DNA of 34,589 nucleotides from Bacillota bacterium (GCA_023457355.1 JAEWLW010000002.1:1-34589), one strand, 5' to 3'; numbered from the stretch's first letter, positions 7,551 through 19,437 are shown. Program-made: numbers and translations. Notes: generated by a model not told the origin, from the letters alone.

Positions 7551-8432
7551 ATGACCAGAAGCATGACCGGCTATGGAAGAAGCCAGCAGCAGATTGGCAG
7601 CTGGGATATCACCGTTGAAATCAAGGCGGTCAATCATCGCTACTTTGAATTTTCCTGCCGCGCACCCCGCAGCTGCAGCTATATGGAAGATAAGCTGAAG
7701 AGCTTGGTGCAAAGCCGCATTTCACGCGGTAAGGTCGATCTTTTTTTGCAGATGACCAACACCGGTACCCTCTGCGATTCGGTGGTCAAGGTGAATCTGG
7801 AGCTCGCAAAATCCTATGTTGCCGCATTGCAGGCGTTGTCCGGTGCAACCGGTCTGCCGAACGATATTGATTTGGCCGCCCTTTCGCGGTATCCCGATGT
7901 GCTGACTTCCGAGCGGGCGGCAATCGACGAAGACGCGCTGTGGCAGGCGGTCTCGCAGGTGGCTGGAGAGGCGCTGGATCACTTTGTGCAGATGCGCGAA
8001 ACCGAGGGAACCCGCCTGCGGGAGGATATTCTGATGCGGCTTGACACGGTCGAAAAGCTGACCCAAACGGTGGAAACGCAGAGCCCGCAAACGGTGGAAG
8101 CCTATCGGGCGCGGCTTTATCAAAAGCTGAGTACCCTGCTGGCCGACCGGAATATAGATGACGCGCGAATTCTGACCGAGGCGGCCATTTTTGCCGACCG
8201 CGTGGCGGTGGACGAGGAGACTGTGCGGTTAAAAAGCCATCTGGCACAGTTCCGCAGCATTCTGGTTCAGCCCGAGCCCGTCGGACGCAAGCTCGATTTT
8301 CTGACGCAGGAGTTAAACCGCGAGGCGAACACCATCGGCTCAAAGGCGCAGGACGCCGAGATTGCGGCGGTGGTTATTGCGCTGAAAAGTGAACTGGAGA
8401 AAATACGCGAACAGATTCAAAATGTAGAGTAG
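7551..8432 (+). CDS. yicC: YicC/YloC family endoribonuclease
   Basis: A 293-residue protein with the family opening MTRSMTGYGRSQ and VEIKAVNHRYFEFS. The C-terminal DUF1732 region contains DEETVRLKSHLAQF and GRKLDFLTQELNREANTIGS. Members in E. coli and Bacillus are reported endoribonucleases involved in RNA turnover. AAAGGGGAG precedes the ATG. It heads the long operon and sits in its usual place before remA-gmk-rpoZ. Confidence 0.94.
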   Translation: MTRSMTGYGRSQQQIGSWDITVEIKAVNHRYFEFSCRAPRSCSYMEDKLKSLVQSRISRGKVDLFLQMTNTGTLCDSVVKVNLELAKSYVAALQALSGATGLPNDIDLAALSRYPDVLTSERAAIDEDALWQAVSQVAGEALDHFVQMRETEGTRLREDILMRLDTVEKLTQTVETQSPQTVEAYRARLYQKLSTLLADRNIDDARILTEAAIFADRVAVDEETVRLKSHLAQFRSILVQPEPVGRKLDFLTQELNREANTIGSKAQDAEIAAVVIALKSELEKIREQIQNVE

Positions 8433-8444
8433 GAGGCGTGCAGC

Positions 8445-8708
8445 TTGAAACTGATTAACATTGGCTTCGGGAATATGGTCTCGGCCAGGAAGCTTGTGGC
8501 GATTGTCAGCCCCGAATCGGCACCGATTAAACGCATCATACAGGATGCCCGCGACCGGGGATCGCTGATTGATGCAACCTACGGGCGGCGCACCCGGGCG
8601 GTCATCATAACCGATTCAGACCATGTGATTTTATCGGCGGTGCAGCCCGAAACGGTCGCCAACCGCCTGGATGACGACGATGAGGATGACGAGCAGGATG
8701 AAGCATGA
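8445..8708 (+). CDS. remA: RemA-like DNA-binding regulator (DUF370)
   Basis: An 87-residue protein whose opening MKLINIGFGNMVSARKLVAI and middle DARDRGSLIDATYGRRTRAV match the RemA/YlzA family. RemA activates matrix and osmoprotection genes in B. subtilis by wrapping DNA on an oligomeric ring; the target genes here are unknown. It starts at TTG, supported by AGGAGG at 8431-8436 with ideal spacing and by the canonical N-terminus. The C-terminal Asp/Glu-rich tail (DDDDEDDEQDEA) overlaps the gmk start by 11 bases. Confidence 0.93.
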   Translation: MKLINIGFGNMVSARKLVAIVSPESAPIKRIIQDARDRGSLIDATYGRRTRAVIITDSDHVILSAVQPETVANRLDDDDEDDEQDEA

Positions 8709-9312
8709 ACGCGGACAGTTGATCGTCTATTCCGGTCCTTCGGGCGTGGGGAAGGGGACGTTGCTCACCCCGTTACTTAAGCCCAACGGGCCGCTGACGC
8801 TTTCGGTTTCGGCGACCACGCGCCACCCGAGGCCGGGCGAAATAGACGGTGTGCATTACCATTTTGTCAACCGCAGCCAGTTTTTAAAAATGGTGGCAGA
8901 CGGCGAGATGCTGGAATATACCGAGTATAACGGCAATTACTATGGCACACCCCGCTGTTTTGTCGAGCAGCGGGTGAAGGACGGACATAACGTCATATTG
9001 GAGATTGAAACAAAGGGCGCTTCTCAGGTCCAGGGCCTTTGCCCGGACGCGCTGATGATATTTGTGATGCCCCCTTCTATTGAGGCGCTGGCCGACCGCT
9101 TGGAAGGGCGGGGGACCGAAAGCGATGCAGAGCGTGTGGGCAGGCTGGCGGCCGCCGCCGAAGAAATCCACCTGGCTGAGCAGTATGATTTTGTTATATT
9201 CAACGATGATATAGAATCCGCCAGGGAACAGCTGCTGTGCGCTATTAACGCAGGCGGGCTGATCACCCGGCTGAACCGAAAAAGAATTGAAGAGGTGCTT
9301 GAAAGATGCTGA
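8698..9312 (+). CDS. gmk: Guanylate kinase
   Basis: It phosphorylates GMP to GDP using ATP. The P-loop GPSGVGKGT falls at about residues 13-21. The GMP-binding part includes SATTRHPRPGEIDGVHYHFV and EYTEYNGNYYGTP, all family signatures. The length is 204 residues from the ATG at 8698, which lies inside the 3' end of remA and has GAGGATG upstream; earlier in-frame ATGs would add a stretch that is only the out-of-frame acidic tail of remA. Its 3' end overlaps rpoZ. Confidence 0.96.
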   Translation: MKHERGQLIVYSGPSGVGKGTLLTPLLKPNGPLTLSVSATTRHPRPGEIDGVHYHFVNRSQFLKMVADGEMLEYTEYNGNYYGTPRCFVEQRVKDGHNVILEIETKGASQVQGLCPDALMIFVMPPSIEALADRLEGRGTESDAERVGRLAAAAEEIHLAEQYDFVIFNDDIESAREQLLCAINAGGLITRLNRKRIEEVLERC

Positions 9313-9512
9313 GACCGGCAATGAGTGAAATTCTTGACAGAAACCAGGACTGCTACGCTTTTGTTGTGGCTGTTGCCAAGCGCGCCCGCGACATGGCGGA
9401 AAATGCCGAGGAGCAACACGATATTTTGGAAGGTAAGCCCGTTAAGCTGGCGGTGGATGAGTTTGCCACCGGCAGGAGCAAATTTATAACCCACAGCGAA
9501 ATTCAGCTCTAA
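9306..9512 (+). CDS. rpoZ: RNA polymerase omega subunit
   Basis: A 68-residue protein, normal for Firmicutes omega. It shows the conserved order MLRPAMSEIL, CYAFVVAVAKRARDMA, and PVKLAVDEFATGRSKF. Omega stabilises the beta-prime subunit during polymerase assembly. It overlaps the gmk end by seven bases and is followed after three bases by priA; the coaBC gene that often sits between them is absent. Confidence 0.95.
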   Translation: MLRPAMSEILDRNQDCYAFVVAVAKRARDMAENAEEQHDILEGKPVKLAVDEFATGRSKFITHSEIQL

Positions 9513-9515
9513 TCT

Positions 9516-11963
<2,448 letters not shown>

Positions 11964-11996
11964 TGGCGTGATACACAAACGAAAGGATGTTGCAAA

Positions 11997-12461
11997 GTGG
12001 CGATACGCAGAATTTTAAACGAAACCGATGAGATGCTGCGCAAGCATTCCCGCCCGGTGGAAAAATTTGACGACCGGCTTCATATGCTGATTGACGACCT
12101 TGCTCAAACGATGGAAGAAGCCAACGGCGTTGGGCTGGCGGCCCCGCAGGTGGGCGTGTTGCGCCGCGTTGTCACCATCGATGTCGGCGAAGGGGTGATC
12201 GAGATGGTAAACCCCGAGATTGTCTATGAGAGCGCTGAGCAGATTGATGACGCCGAGGGCTGCCTTTCCTCCCCCGGAGAATATGGCATGGTTAAGCGCC
12301 CGCGGAAGGTGCGCGCCAAGTTTTATGACCGCAACGGCAATCTCTGCGAGATTGAAGGGGAGGGGCTTTTAGCCCGTGCCATCTGCCATGAGGCCGATCA
12401 CCTCAACGGCAGGCTGTTTAAAGATCTGGTCTCCAGAATGCTGGAGCCTGAGGAATATTGA
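11997..12461 (+). CDS. def: Peptide deformylase
   Basis: It removes the formyl group from the N-terminal methionine of new proteins. All three family motifs are present: GVGLAAPQVG (motif 1), EGCLS with the metal-ligand cysteine (motif 2), and HEADHLNG with the metal-ligand histidines and catalytic glutamate (motif 3). At 154 residues it is a normal short type 1 enzyme. The start codon is GTG, supported by GAAAGGA nine bases upstream. It is paired with fmt, which performs the opposing step on initiator tRNA. Confidence 0.97.
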   Translation: MAIRRILNETDEMLRKHSRPVEKFDDRLHMLIDDLAQTMEEANGVGLAAPQVGVLRRVVTIDVGEGVIEMVNPEIVYESAEQIDDAEGCLSSPGEYGMVKRPRKVRAKFYDRNGNLCEIEGEGLLARAICHEADHLNGRLFKDLVSRMLEPEEY

Positions 12462-12492
12462 GCCCAAAGCGCGGGAGGATTAAATCATCAAG

Positions 12493-13407
12493 ATGAGAAT
12501 TGTGTTTATGGGTACGCCGGATTTCGCGGTGCCCGCGTTGCAGCGGCTGATTGAGGACGGCCATGAGATTCTGGCGGTCTACAGTCAGCCCGATAAACCC
12601 CAGGGACGCCATTTTGTGTTGACCCCGCCGCCGGTAAAGGTTTTGGCGCAACAGCACGGCATACCGGTTTACCAGCCGGAAACATTGAAGGATGCCGCCG
12701 TGCAGGCGCAGCTTGCGGCACTTTCCCCCGACCTGGTGGTGGTGGCGGCCTACGGCAAAATTCTGCCGCAGGCGGTGCTGGATATCCCCCAAAAGGGCTG
12801 CATCAACGTCCACGGTTCGCTGCTTCCCAAATATCGTGGCGCAGCGCCGATTCAATGGGCGGTCATCAATAACGAACCGGCCGCGGGTGTGACTATTATG
12901 CAGATGGCGCAGGGGTTGGATACCGGCGATATGCTACTGAAAAAAGAGACGCCGATAGGCGCGAATGAAACGGCGGGCGAACTGTTTGAGCGCATTGCCC
13001 TGCTGGGTGCGCAGGCACTTTCAGAGGCGGTTGCAATGTTGGATATGCTCACCCCCATTCCACAGGACGATGCGTTGGCCTGTTGGTCGCCGCCGCTCAA
13101 AAAGACCGATGGCGAAATAGACTGGTCGCAGGATTCCAAAACGGTGTATGCCCGCATTCGCGGCGTGACGCCGTGGCCGGGGGCGTACACGCTGTTTAAC
13201 GGCGAGCGGCTTAAAATTCATCGCGCAGCACTTTGTGATATTGAAAAATTTGGTTTGCCCGGAGAACTGCTGGACGCAAAGAGACTGGTCGTTGCCTGCC
13301 GAGAAGGCGCTGTCGAACTGCTGGAAGTCCAGCTTGAAGGGGCCAGGCGCATTGCGGCGGCGGATTTTATCCGCGGACAACGGCTGACTTTGGGCAAACT
13401 ATTCTAA
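12493..13407 (+). CDS. fmt: Methionyl-tRNA formyltransferase
   Basis: It formylates Met-tRNA(fMet) from 10-formyltetrahydrofolate for translation initiation. The N-terminal Rossmann domain begins MRIVFMGTPDFAVPAL. The formyl-transfer site has NVHGSLLPKYRGAAPI and GVTIMQMAQGLDTGDML, and the C-terminal domain contains VYARIRGVTPWPGAYT. The length of 304 residues is typical. GGGAGG precedes the ATG. About 180 bases with no gene separate it from the next gene; I saw no clean promoter or terminator there. Confidence 0.97.
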   Translation: MRIVFMGTPDFAVPALQRLIEDGHEILAVYSQPDKPQGRHFVLTPPPVKVLAQQHGIPVYQPETLKDAAVQAQLAALSPDLVVVAAYGKILPQAVLDIPQKGCINVHGSLLPKYRGAAPIQWAVINNEPAAGVTIMQMAQGLDTGDMLLKKETPIGANETAGELFERIALLGAQALSEAVAMLDMLTPIPQDDALACWSPPLKKTDGEIDWSQDSKTVYARIRGVTPWPGAYTLFNGERLKIHRAALCDIEKFGLPGELLDAKRLVVACREGAVELLEVQLEGARRIAAADFIRGQRLTLGKLF

Positions 13408-13587
13408 TATTGTTCCAGCGGATACCTTAGCGGCGGATTTTTTGCCCTGCCAGGGGCGCATTGCCGACGGACACCAGCACCGTTGTTCTTTTGGTATTTG
13501 GGGGAGAAAAGCCTGCCCGCTAATCCTAATCCAGTCCATCTTTTGATGGGAGAACAGTATAAACACCTTTTGAAAGGGGCGATTCAA

Positions 13588-14283
13588 ATGTTTGGGTATT
13601 ACGGCTTTGACAGTTATTACCTGATTCTGGTGCTGCCGGCCATCCTTTTTTCACTCTGGGCACAGACGAAGGTGCAGGGCACTTTTTCGCGCTACCAGAA
13701 AGTTCGCAGCTACTCGGGCTACACCGGCGCCGATGTGGCCCGGCGCATTCTGGATGACAACGGGCTTTACAACGTGCGTATCGAGCATATTAAGGGCTCG
13801 CTGACCGACCATTACGACCCCAGGGAAGAGGTGGTTCGGCTTTCGGACAGTGTGTACAACAGCAATTCGATTGCGGCGCTGGGCGTTGCCGCGCATGAGA
13901 CGGGGCACGCGGTGCAGCACGCGAACGGCTATGGCCCTTTGCGCATCCGAAACACGATTATTCCGGTGACGAACTTCGGCTCGCAGCTGGCGATGCCGCT
14001 GATTCTTTTTGGCTTTATATTCAACAGCACTTCGCTGATCGGCCTTGGCATCATCTGTTTTGCCATGGTAACGCTGTTCCAGCTTATTACGCTGCCGGTG
14101 GAGTTTGATGCAAGCGCCCGCGCCATGCGCACCCTCTCGAACGAGGGGATTTTGCAGGGTGACGAAGTGGGGCAGACCCGAAAGGTGCTGACCGCCGCTG
14201 CGCTGACCTATGTTGCCGCGCTGATTGTCTCGGCGGCACAGCTGCTGCGCCTGGTGCTGCTGTTTAACCGCAGGCGCGATTAA
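13588..14283 (+). CDS. YugP-type neutral zinc metallopeptidase, membrane protein
   Basis: A 231-residue membrane protein of the Zn_peptidase_2 family (B. subtilis YugP). It shows an N-terminal hydrophobic segment, the zinc motif in LGVAAHETGHAVQHANGY (HExxH), a pair of central transmembrane helices, and LPVEFDASARAMRTL containing the distal glutamate. The substrate is unknown. The start at 13588 is fixed by AAAGGGG eight bases upstream. An in-frame ATG at 13546 lacks such a site and would add residues not typical of the family. It commonly neighbours def-fmt-rsmB in Clostridia. Confidence 0.9.
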   Translation: MFGYYGFDSYYLILVLPAILFSLWAQTKVQGTFSRYQKVRSYSGYTGADVARRILDDNGLYNVRIEHIKGSLTDHYDPREEVVRLSDSVYNSNSIAALGVAAHETGHAVQHANGYGPLRIRNTIIPVTNFGSQLAMPLILFGFIFNSTSLIGLGIICFAMVTLFQLITLPVEFDASARAMRTLSNEGILQGDEVGQTRKVLTAAALTYVAALIVSAAQLLRLVLLFNRRRD

Positions 14284-14327
14284 TGATGCGCGACAGTGTT
14301 GTTTTGACGGCACGGAAAGGAACACAA

Positions 14328-15611
14328 ATGGAGACAGCCCGACAGGTTGCGGCCAAGGCGTTGCTGCGCGTTGACCGGGGAGGCTATTCGCAGCTGACGT
14401 TGGACGCCGCGCTTACTAAAGCGCGGCTGTCTGCGCGTGATACGGCTTTTGCATCGGCCTTGTTTTATGGCACGCTGGAACGGCGGCTGACGTTGGACCA
14501 CTGCATTGCCAAATATGCGCGGCACCCCCTTACCGATACGGTGGCCGCTATTTTGCGTCTGGCGTTTTATCAGCTCATCTATATGGATTCGGTGCCCAAC
14601 CATGCGGCGGTGGATGAAGCGGTGAATATGACCAAAGCGATGGGCCAGCGCGCCGCTTCCGGCATGGTGAACGGCATACTGCGCAGTTTTCTGCGCGACG
14701 GCTGTGCTATTCCGCCTGTTTCGGGGAATTTGCCCGCCGAACTGGCGGTGGCGTTCTCTTGCAGCGAGGATTTGATTACACTGTTCTTAGGTTGGTACGG
14801 CGAGGAAAAGACCCGCGCGCTGCTCGCCGCTTCGATGGGGCGCCCGCCGATCTATATCCGCGTCAACACCCTTAAAACCGATGCCGACACCCTTTTGGGG
14901 CATCTCTCAAAGCACGACTGCAAAGCGGTTGCCCGCCTGTTGGACGGCAACTGCATTGAAATAGAGGGCGACGCGGTGCATACCGTATCGCACAAACTGG
15001 GGTTTTTCCACGTGCAGGACGTCTGTTCGCAGCAGGCGGCGCTGGCGCTGGCGGCAAAGCCCGGCGAACGCATTCTGGATGTCTGCGCGGCGCCCGGCGC
15101 CAAGAGCTTTGTACTGGCACAGCAGATGCAAAACCGCGGTGAGATTATTTCCTGCGACATCGCGCCCGCCAGGCTGGCGCTGGTTGAACAGGGTGCCAGG
15201 CGTCTGGATATCGCAATCATCACCGCAAAGGTCAACGACGGGGCGAAAAACAATGAATTGCTGGGTCAATTTGACCGTATTCTTTGCGACGTACCCTGTT
15301 CGGGGCTGGGGGTACTGCGCCGTAAGCCGGAGATTAAATACCGCAGCGCCCAATCGCTTGAAGGCCTGCCCGAACTCCAGTATAAAATTCTAAAAACTTC
15401 CGCACACTATTTAAAAGCGGATGGAATTTTGGTTTATTCTACCTGTACTGTCAACCCCGACGAAAATGAGCGGGTGGTCGAAGCCTTTTTGCGGGAACAC
15501 CCGGATTTTTCCCCCGCGCCGTTTGAAAACGGGGTGTGGCATAAAACCTTCCTTCCCCAGCCTCAGGGCGGAGACGGATTCTTTATTTCACGCATCAGGA
15601 GAGACAGATGA
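14328..15611 (+). CDS. rsmB: 16S rRNA m5C967 methyltransferase RsmB
   Basis: It methylates cytosine 967 of 16S rRNA using S-adenosylmethionine. The N-terminal NusB-like RNA-binding domain (about residues 1-140) includes VPNHAAVDEAVNMTK. The methyltransferase domain has ILDVCAAPGAKSFVLAQQM, the PC motif DVPCSGLGVLRRKPEIK and the TC motif YSTCTVNPDENE, which hold the two cysteines of m5C enzymes. The start at 14328 is preferred because AAAGGA sits seven bases upstream; the ATG at 14283 overlaps the previous stop and would add 15 atypical residues. Its TGA overlaps the rlmN ATG. Confidence 0.95.
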   Translation: METARQVAAKALLRVDRGGYSQLTLDAALTKARLSARDTAFASALFYGTLERRLTLDHCIAKYARHPLTDTVAAILRLAFYQLIYMDSVPNHAAVDEAVNMTKAMGQRAASGMVNGILRSFLRDGCAIPPVSGNLPAELAVAFSCSEDLITLFLGWYGEEKTRALLAASMGRPPIYIRVNTLKTDADTLLGHLSKHDCKAVARLLDGNCIEIEGDAVHTVSHKLGFFHVQDVCSQQAALALAAKPGERILDVCAAPGAKSFVLAQQMQNRGEIISCDIAPARLALVEQGARRLDIAIITAKVNDGAKNNELLGQFDRILCDVPCSGLGVLRRKPEIKYRSAQSLEGLPELQYKILKTSAHYLKADGILVYSTCTVNPDENERVVEAFLREHPDFSPAPFENGVWHKTFLPQPQGGDGFFISRIRRDR

Positions 15612-16678
15612 ACGTGCAGCAAACAGCCCCCCAAAAACTTGATATTTTGTCCCTGCTGCCCGACGAACTGGAAACGCTCGTGCGTGAGATGGGGCAACCC
15701 AAATTCAGGGCCGGGCAGCTTTTTGGCTGGCTGCATGCAAAGCGGGCGGCCCGCTTTGATGAGATGACCAACCTCCCCGCTGCGTTTCGCACGGCGCTTG
15801 AAACGCGCTGCTACATAACGCAGCTGACCGCGCGCCAATGTCAGACTGCGTCGGACGGCACCGCCAAATATCTTTTCGAGCTGCCGGACGGCAACACCAT
15901 TGAATCGGTGCTGATGCGGCACGATTATGGCAACTCGTTGTGTATTTCGTCACAGGTGGGCTGCCGCATGGGTTGCCGGTTCTGCGCTTCGACGATTGGG
16001 GGCAGGGTGCGGAATCTGGCGGTATCTGAGATTCTTTCGCAGATTTACACCGTCACTAAACTTTCGGGCCAGCGGGTGGATTCGGTTGTCATCATGGGTA
16101 TCGGCGAGCCACTCGATAACTTTGAAAATGTGGTGCGGTTTTTAGAGCTGGTGCGCAACCCGAACGGGCTCAACCTCTCACACAGACATATTTCTCTTTC
16201 AACCTGCGGATTAGTGGATAAAATTGACGATTTATCTGCACTTTCTTATCAGTTGACGCTTTCGGTTTCGCTGCATGCGTGCGATAATGAAACCAGGGAT
16301 AAAATCATGCCGGTCAATAAGCGCTACCCCATTGAGGCGCTGTTGGCGGCTTGCCGGCGCTACTTTGCCAGAACCGGCCGGCGGATATCCTATGAATATG
16401 CCTTGATAGCCGGGGTTAACGACAGCCCGCAGCAGGCGAAGAAGCTGTTGGGGCTGCTCAAAGACCAGAGCTGCCACGTCAACCTGATTCCGGTGAACCC
16501 GGTTGCTGAAACCGGCTTTACCCGGGGCAGCCGCAGGCAGGCGGAAGAATTCCGGGACATATTGACGGCGGGCGGGCTTTCCGCCACTATCAGGCGGGAG
16601 TTGGGCAGCGAAATAGACGCTGCCTGCGGCCAATTGAGAAGAAAAGATGCGAAAGGGGGCGGCGCGCAATGTGGATAG
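15608..16678 (+). CDS. rlmN: Dual-specificity RNA methyltransferase RlmN (radical SAM)
   Basis: It methylates C2 of adenosine 2503 in 23S rRNA and A37 of some tRNAs. The radical SAM cluster cysteines are in QVGCRMGCRFCAST (CxxxCxxC). GIGEPLDNFENV, HISLSTCGLVDKI and the C-terminal GSEIDAACGQL, with the methyl-carrying cysteine, are all present. The length of 356 residues is typical. AGGAGAGA precedes the ATG, which overlaps the rsmB stop (ATGA). Confidence 0.97.
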   Translation: MNVQQTAPQKLDILSLLPDELETLVREMGQPKFRAGQLFGWLHAKRAARFDEMTNLPAAFRTALETRCYITQLTARQCQTASDGTAKYLFELPDGNTIESVLMRHDYGNSLCISSQVGCRMGCRFCASTIGGRVRNLAVSEILSQIYTVTKLSGQRVDSVVIMGIGEPLDNFENVVRFLELVRNPNGLNLSHRHISLSTCGLVDKIDDLSALSYQLTLSVSLHACDNETRDKIMPVNKRYPIEALLAACRRYFARTGRRISYEYALIAGVNDSPQQAKKLLGLLKDQSCHVNLIPVNPVAETGFTRGSRRQAEEFRDILTAGGLSATIRRELGSEIDAACGQLRRKDAKGGGAQCG

Positions 16679-17418
16679 CAGGCGATACCCATGTGGGGCA
16701 AAAGCGGCATAATAATCAGGATGTCTTTCTTACGGAAGAGCTGGATGCCAAACAGCTGCTGATGGTCTGCGACGGCATGGGGGGCGAGCAGGGCGGCGAA
16801 CAGGCCAGCGAACTGGCCCTTCAGGCTGCGGTAGCAATGTTGCGCAGAGATTTAAAAGGTGTCACCGATGAGAGCACCCTGCGCCGTGTGCTGGAATGTG
16901 CGGGCGCTGCGGCCAACAGCGTGGTTTATGATGCGGCTCAGGCCGACAGTACGCTGGCCGGCATGGGCACCACACTGGTGGGCGCGGTTGTGCTGCCGAA
17001 TTGCGCGCATTTTATCCATGCGGGCGATTCAAGAGCCTATCTGCTGCGAAACGACGTACTGACCCAGCTTACGGTTGACCACACGGTGGTGCAGGTGCTT
17101 ATAGACCGGGGCGAAATCTCGCAGGATGACGCTAAGAACCATCCGCAGCGGCATTACATCACACGGGCGGTGGGTGTTGCGCCGCAGATTAATTACGATA
17201 TTTTTTCAATAGACCTGTTGCCGAACGATACCCTTTTACTTTGCAGTGACGGCCTTTATAACTATATGAGCCACGAGGATATCTGCGCGCTGACCGCTAT
17301 TGCCGTCAAATGCAAAAGTGTTGCGCCGCTCATCGACCGCGCCAATGAAAACGGCGGCGGCGATAATATTACCGCGGTCGTTTGCTGCGTAGCCGAGGAG
17401 GTGGGCGCGCATGGATAA
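16669..17418 (+). CDS. prpC: PP2C-type serine/threonine protein phosphatase (Stp/PrpC)
   Basis: A 249-residue metal-dependent phosphatase with the PP2C motifs in order: GQKRHNNQDVF, VCDGMGGEQGGEQAS, GMGTTLVGAVV, HAGDSRAYLLR, LCSDGLYNYM and GGGDNITAVV. The aspartates in DGMGG, SDG and GDN bind the two metal ions. It reverses phosphorylation by the PASTA kinase encoded next to it. It overlaps rlmN by ten bases and prkC by eight, so the kinase and phosphatase are co-translated. Confidence 0.96.
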   Translation: MWIAGDTHVGQKRHNNQDVFLTEELDAKQLLMVCDGMGGEQGGEQASELALQAAVAMLRRDLKGVTDESTLRRVLECAGAAANSVVYDAAQADSTLAGMGTTLVGAVVLPNCAHFIHAGDSRAYLLRNDVLTQLTVDHTVVQVLIDRGEISQDDAKNHPQRHYITRAVGVAPQINYDIFSIDLLPNDTLLLCSDGLYNYMSHEDICALTAIAVKCKSVAPLIDRANENGGGDNITAVVCCVAEEVGAHG

Positions 17419-19423
17419 TTTTATCGGCAAGAAAATTGAGGGGCGTTACCAGATCAGCGAGCTGATCGGCGTCGGGGGCATGGCGAATGTCTATAAGGCG
17501 ACCGACCTCTCAGACGGAAAAACGGTGGCGGTTAAGGTGCTGCGTCAGGAATTCTATGAAAACGAAGAACTGCTGCGCCGCTTTAAAAACGAAAGCAAGG
17601 CCATTGCCATGCTGTCACACCCGAATATCATTGAGGTTTACGACGTCTGCTTCGCGCATAACATGCGCTGCATCGTCATGGAATATATAGACGGCATTAC
17701 ACTCAAGGAATATATGGAGGAGCAGCGGCCGTTTGGCTGGAAAGAGACGGTGCACTTTATTCTCCAGATTCTAAAGGCGCTGTCACATGCGCACTCCAAG
17801 GGCATTGTCCACCGCGATATCAAGCCCCAGAATGTGATGCTGCTTTCCGATGCAAGAATTAAGATTACCGATTTTGGCATTGCGCGGTTTGCCAGAAGCG
17901 AGTCGCATACCATCACCGACCGCGCCATAGGCTCGGTGCATTACATCAGCCCGGAACAGGCCCGGGGTAACCACACCGACCAGCGCGCCGATATCTATTC
18001 CATTGGCGTCATGCTGTATGAAATGCTCACCGGCCAATTGCCGTTTGACGCCGACAGCCCCGTTTCAGTGGCTTTAAAGCAAATTGAACTCGAAGCGCCC
18101 TCGCCGCGCAGCATCAACCCCGAAATTCCGGAGGGGCTTGAGGAGATTACACTGCGCGCGATGGAAAAAGATCCGGACCGGCGTTACCAGTCGGCCGACG
18201 AGATGCTGAAAGATATCGAGGCGTTCAAACAAAACCCCTCGGTACATTTTGAATATCAATACCTGACCGACGACAAGGCGCAGCGCGAACGTATCAGCCG
18301 CAATATGCGCCATGCAAAACAATTGCGGGATGGCAAGGGAGAACGTATGGCACAACAACGACCGAGAAAACCGATAGAAAAGGAACAGCCGGTTCCAAAC
18401 CGTGGCAGCCGCCGGGATTATGAAAACGACGAGCCGCGCCGGGGCTCCATTTTGATGGCGCTGGCCGGCATTACTGCGGCGTTTGTCGTTATTTCGCTTA
18501 CATTCATCGGCGCGATGCTCTATTTAAATAATCCGCTGGAGAAGGTGCCGGATATCACAATGCCCGACCTGACAGGGCTTAAATATGATGCGATTAAAAA
18601 TGCGCAGGAATATTCAAAGTTTATTTTCGAAGTTGAAGATAACCAGTATAACGATCTTTATGAGCGCGGCGAGGTGGTCAGCCAAAAGCCCAAGGCCGGC
18701 ACGAAGGTCAAGGAAAATTCCGTGGTACGTATTGTGATTTCCAACGGCACCAAGGTGGTGCTGATGCCCAACCTGATTGGCATGGAGGAAACCCAAGCCT
18801 ATCAGGAGCTGGCGGATCTTGATTTGGCCTATCAAAAAGCCGAGGTGTTTTCCCAGCAGCCGGTTGGCACCGTGGTGGCAACCGACCCTGGTTTTGGCAG
18901 CGAAATTCCCGCCTCCACCGTGGTTAAAGTGCAGATCAGCATGGGCCCTGAGAACAAGGTGGTGGAGGTGCCGGATCTCGTCGGCAAGACCATTGATGAG
19001 GCAAGAACGATGCTGCAGCAGCTGGGGCTGGAAATTGGCGGTATCAGCTATGTTACAAGTGATCAGGATGAGAACATCGTCATTTCACAGGATCCGGCGC
19101 CGACCTCCCAGATATCAACCGGCGCATTTGTCAACCTGAACGTATCGGGCGGCGAGAACCAGAAAAACCAGATCACGCTGCATATTCCGCTGCCGGGCGA
19201 TGTGACCGATATTGTCAAAATGCAGGCGATGTTTGACGGCAAAATTTTGCGCGAGGAGCGGTTGCAGCCTTCCACCGCAATGTACTGGAAGCCGCTGTTT
19301 GAAGGATCGGGTGTTGCGAAGATCTTTATTCTGTACAATGATTTCCTCTACCAAACCTATGAGGTCAACTTCAACACCGGCGCTTATACGCTGGTGGAGG
19401 ACAATTCCGACATGCACGGTTAA
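17411..19423 (+). CDS. prkC: PASTA-domain serine/threonine protein kinase PrkC
   Basis: A 670-residue membrane sensor kinase. The cytoplasmic kinase domain (about residues 12-270) has GVGGMANVYKA, Lys42 in VAVKVL, HRDIKPQN (Asp136), DFG (Asp154) and SPEQARG. A basic juxtamembrane linker is followed by one transmembrane helix at about residues 348-367. Three PASTA repeats (VPDITMPDLTGLKYDAIK, VLMPNLIGMEETQAYQ, VEVPDLVGKTIDEART) lie outside, where the family binds muropeptides and lipid II. A last ~80-residue extracytoplasmic domain has a beta-rich look. In Bacillus, PrkC also responds to muropeptides to trigger spore germination, relevant here given the sporulation genes. Confidence 0.97.
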   Translation: MDNFIGKKIEGRYQISELIGVGGMANVYKATDLSDGKTVAVKVLRQEFYENEELLRRFKNESKAIAMLSHPNIIEVYDVCFAHNMRCIVMEYIDGITLKEYMEEQRPFGWKETVHFILQILKALSHAHSKGIVHRDIKPQNVMLLSDARIKITDFGIARFARSESHTITDRAIGSVHYISPEQARGNHTDQRADIYSIGVMLYEMLTGQLPFDADSPVSVALKQIELEAPSPRSINPEIPEGLEEITLRAMEKDPDRRYQSADEMLKDIEAFKQNPSVHFEYQYLTDDKAQRERISRNMRHAKQLRDGKGERMAQQRPRKPIEKEQPVPNRGSRRDYENDEPRRGSILMALAGITAAFVVISLTFIGAMLYLNNPLEKVPDITMPDLTGLKYDAIKNAQEYSKFIFEVEDNQYNDLYERGEVVSQKPKAGTKVKENSVVRIVISNGTKVVLMPNLIGMEETQAYQELADLDLAYQKAEVFSQQPVGTVVATDPGFGSEIPASTVVKVQISMGPENKVVEVPDLVGKTIDEARTMLQQLGLEIGGISYVTSDQDENIVISQDPAPTSQISTGAFVNLNVSGGENQKNQITLHIPLPGDVTDIVKMQAMFDGKILREERLQPSTAMYWKPLFEGSGVAKIFILYNDFLYQTYEVNFNTGAYTLVEDNSDMHG

Positions 19424-19437
19424 AGAAGGAGACTTTC

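Noticed and set aside
13535..13563. Promoter in front of the YugP-type peptidase gene (TATAAA at 13558)
   Set aside because: The -10 is plausible, but no acceptable -35 lies 16-18 bases upstream.
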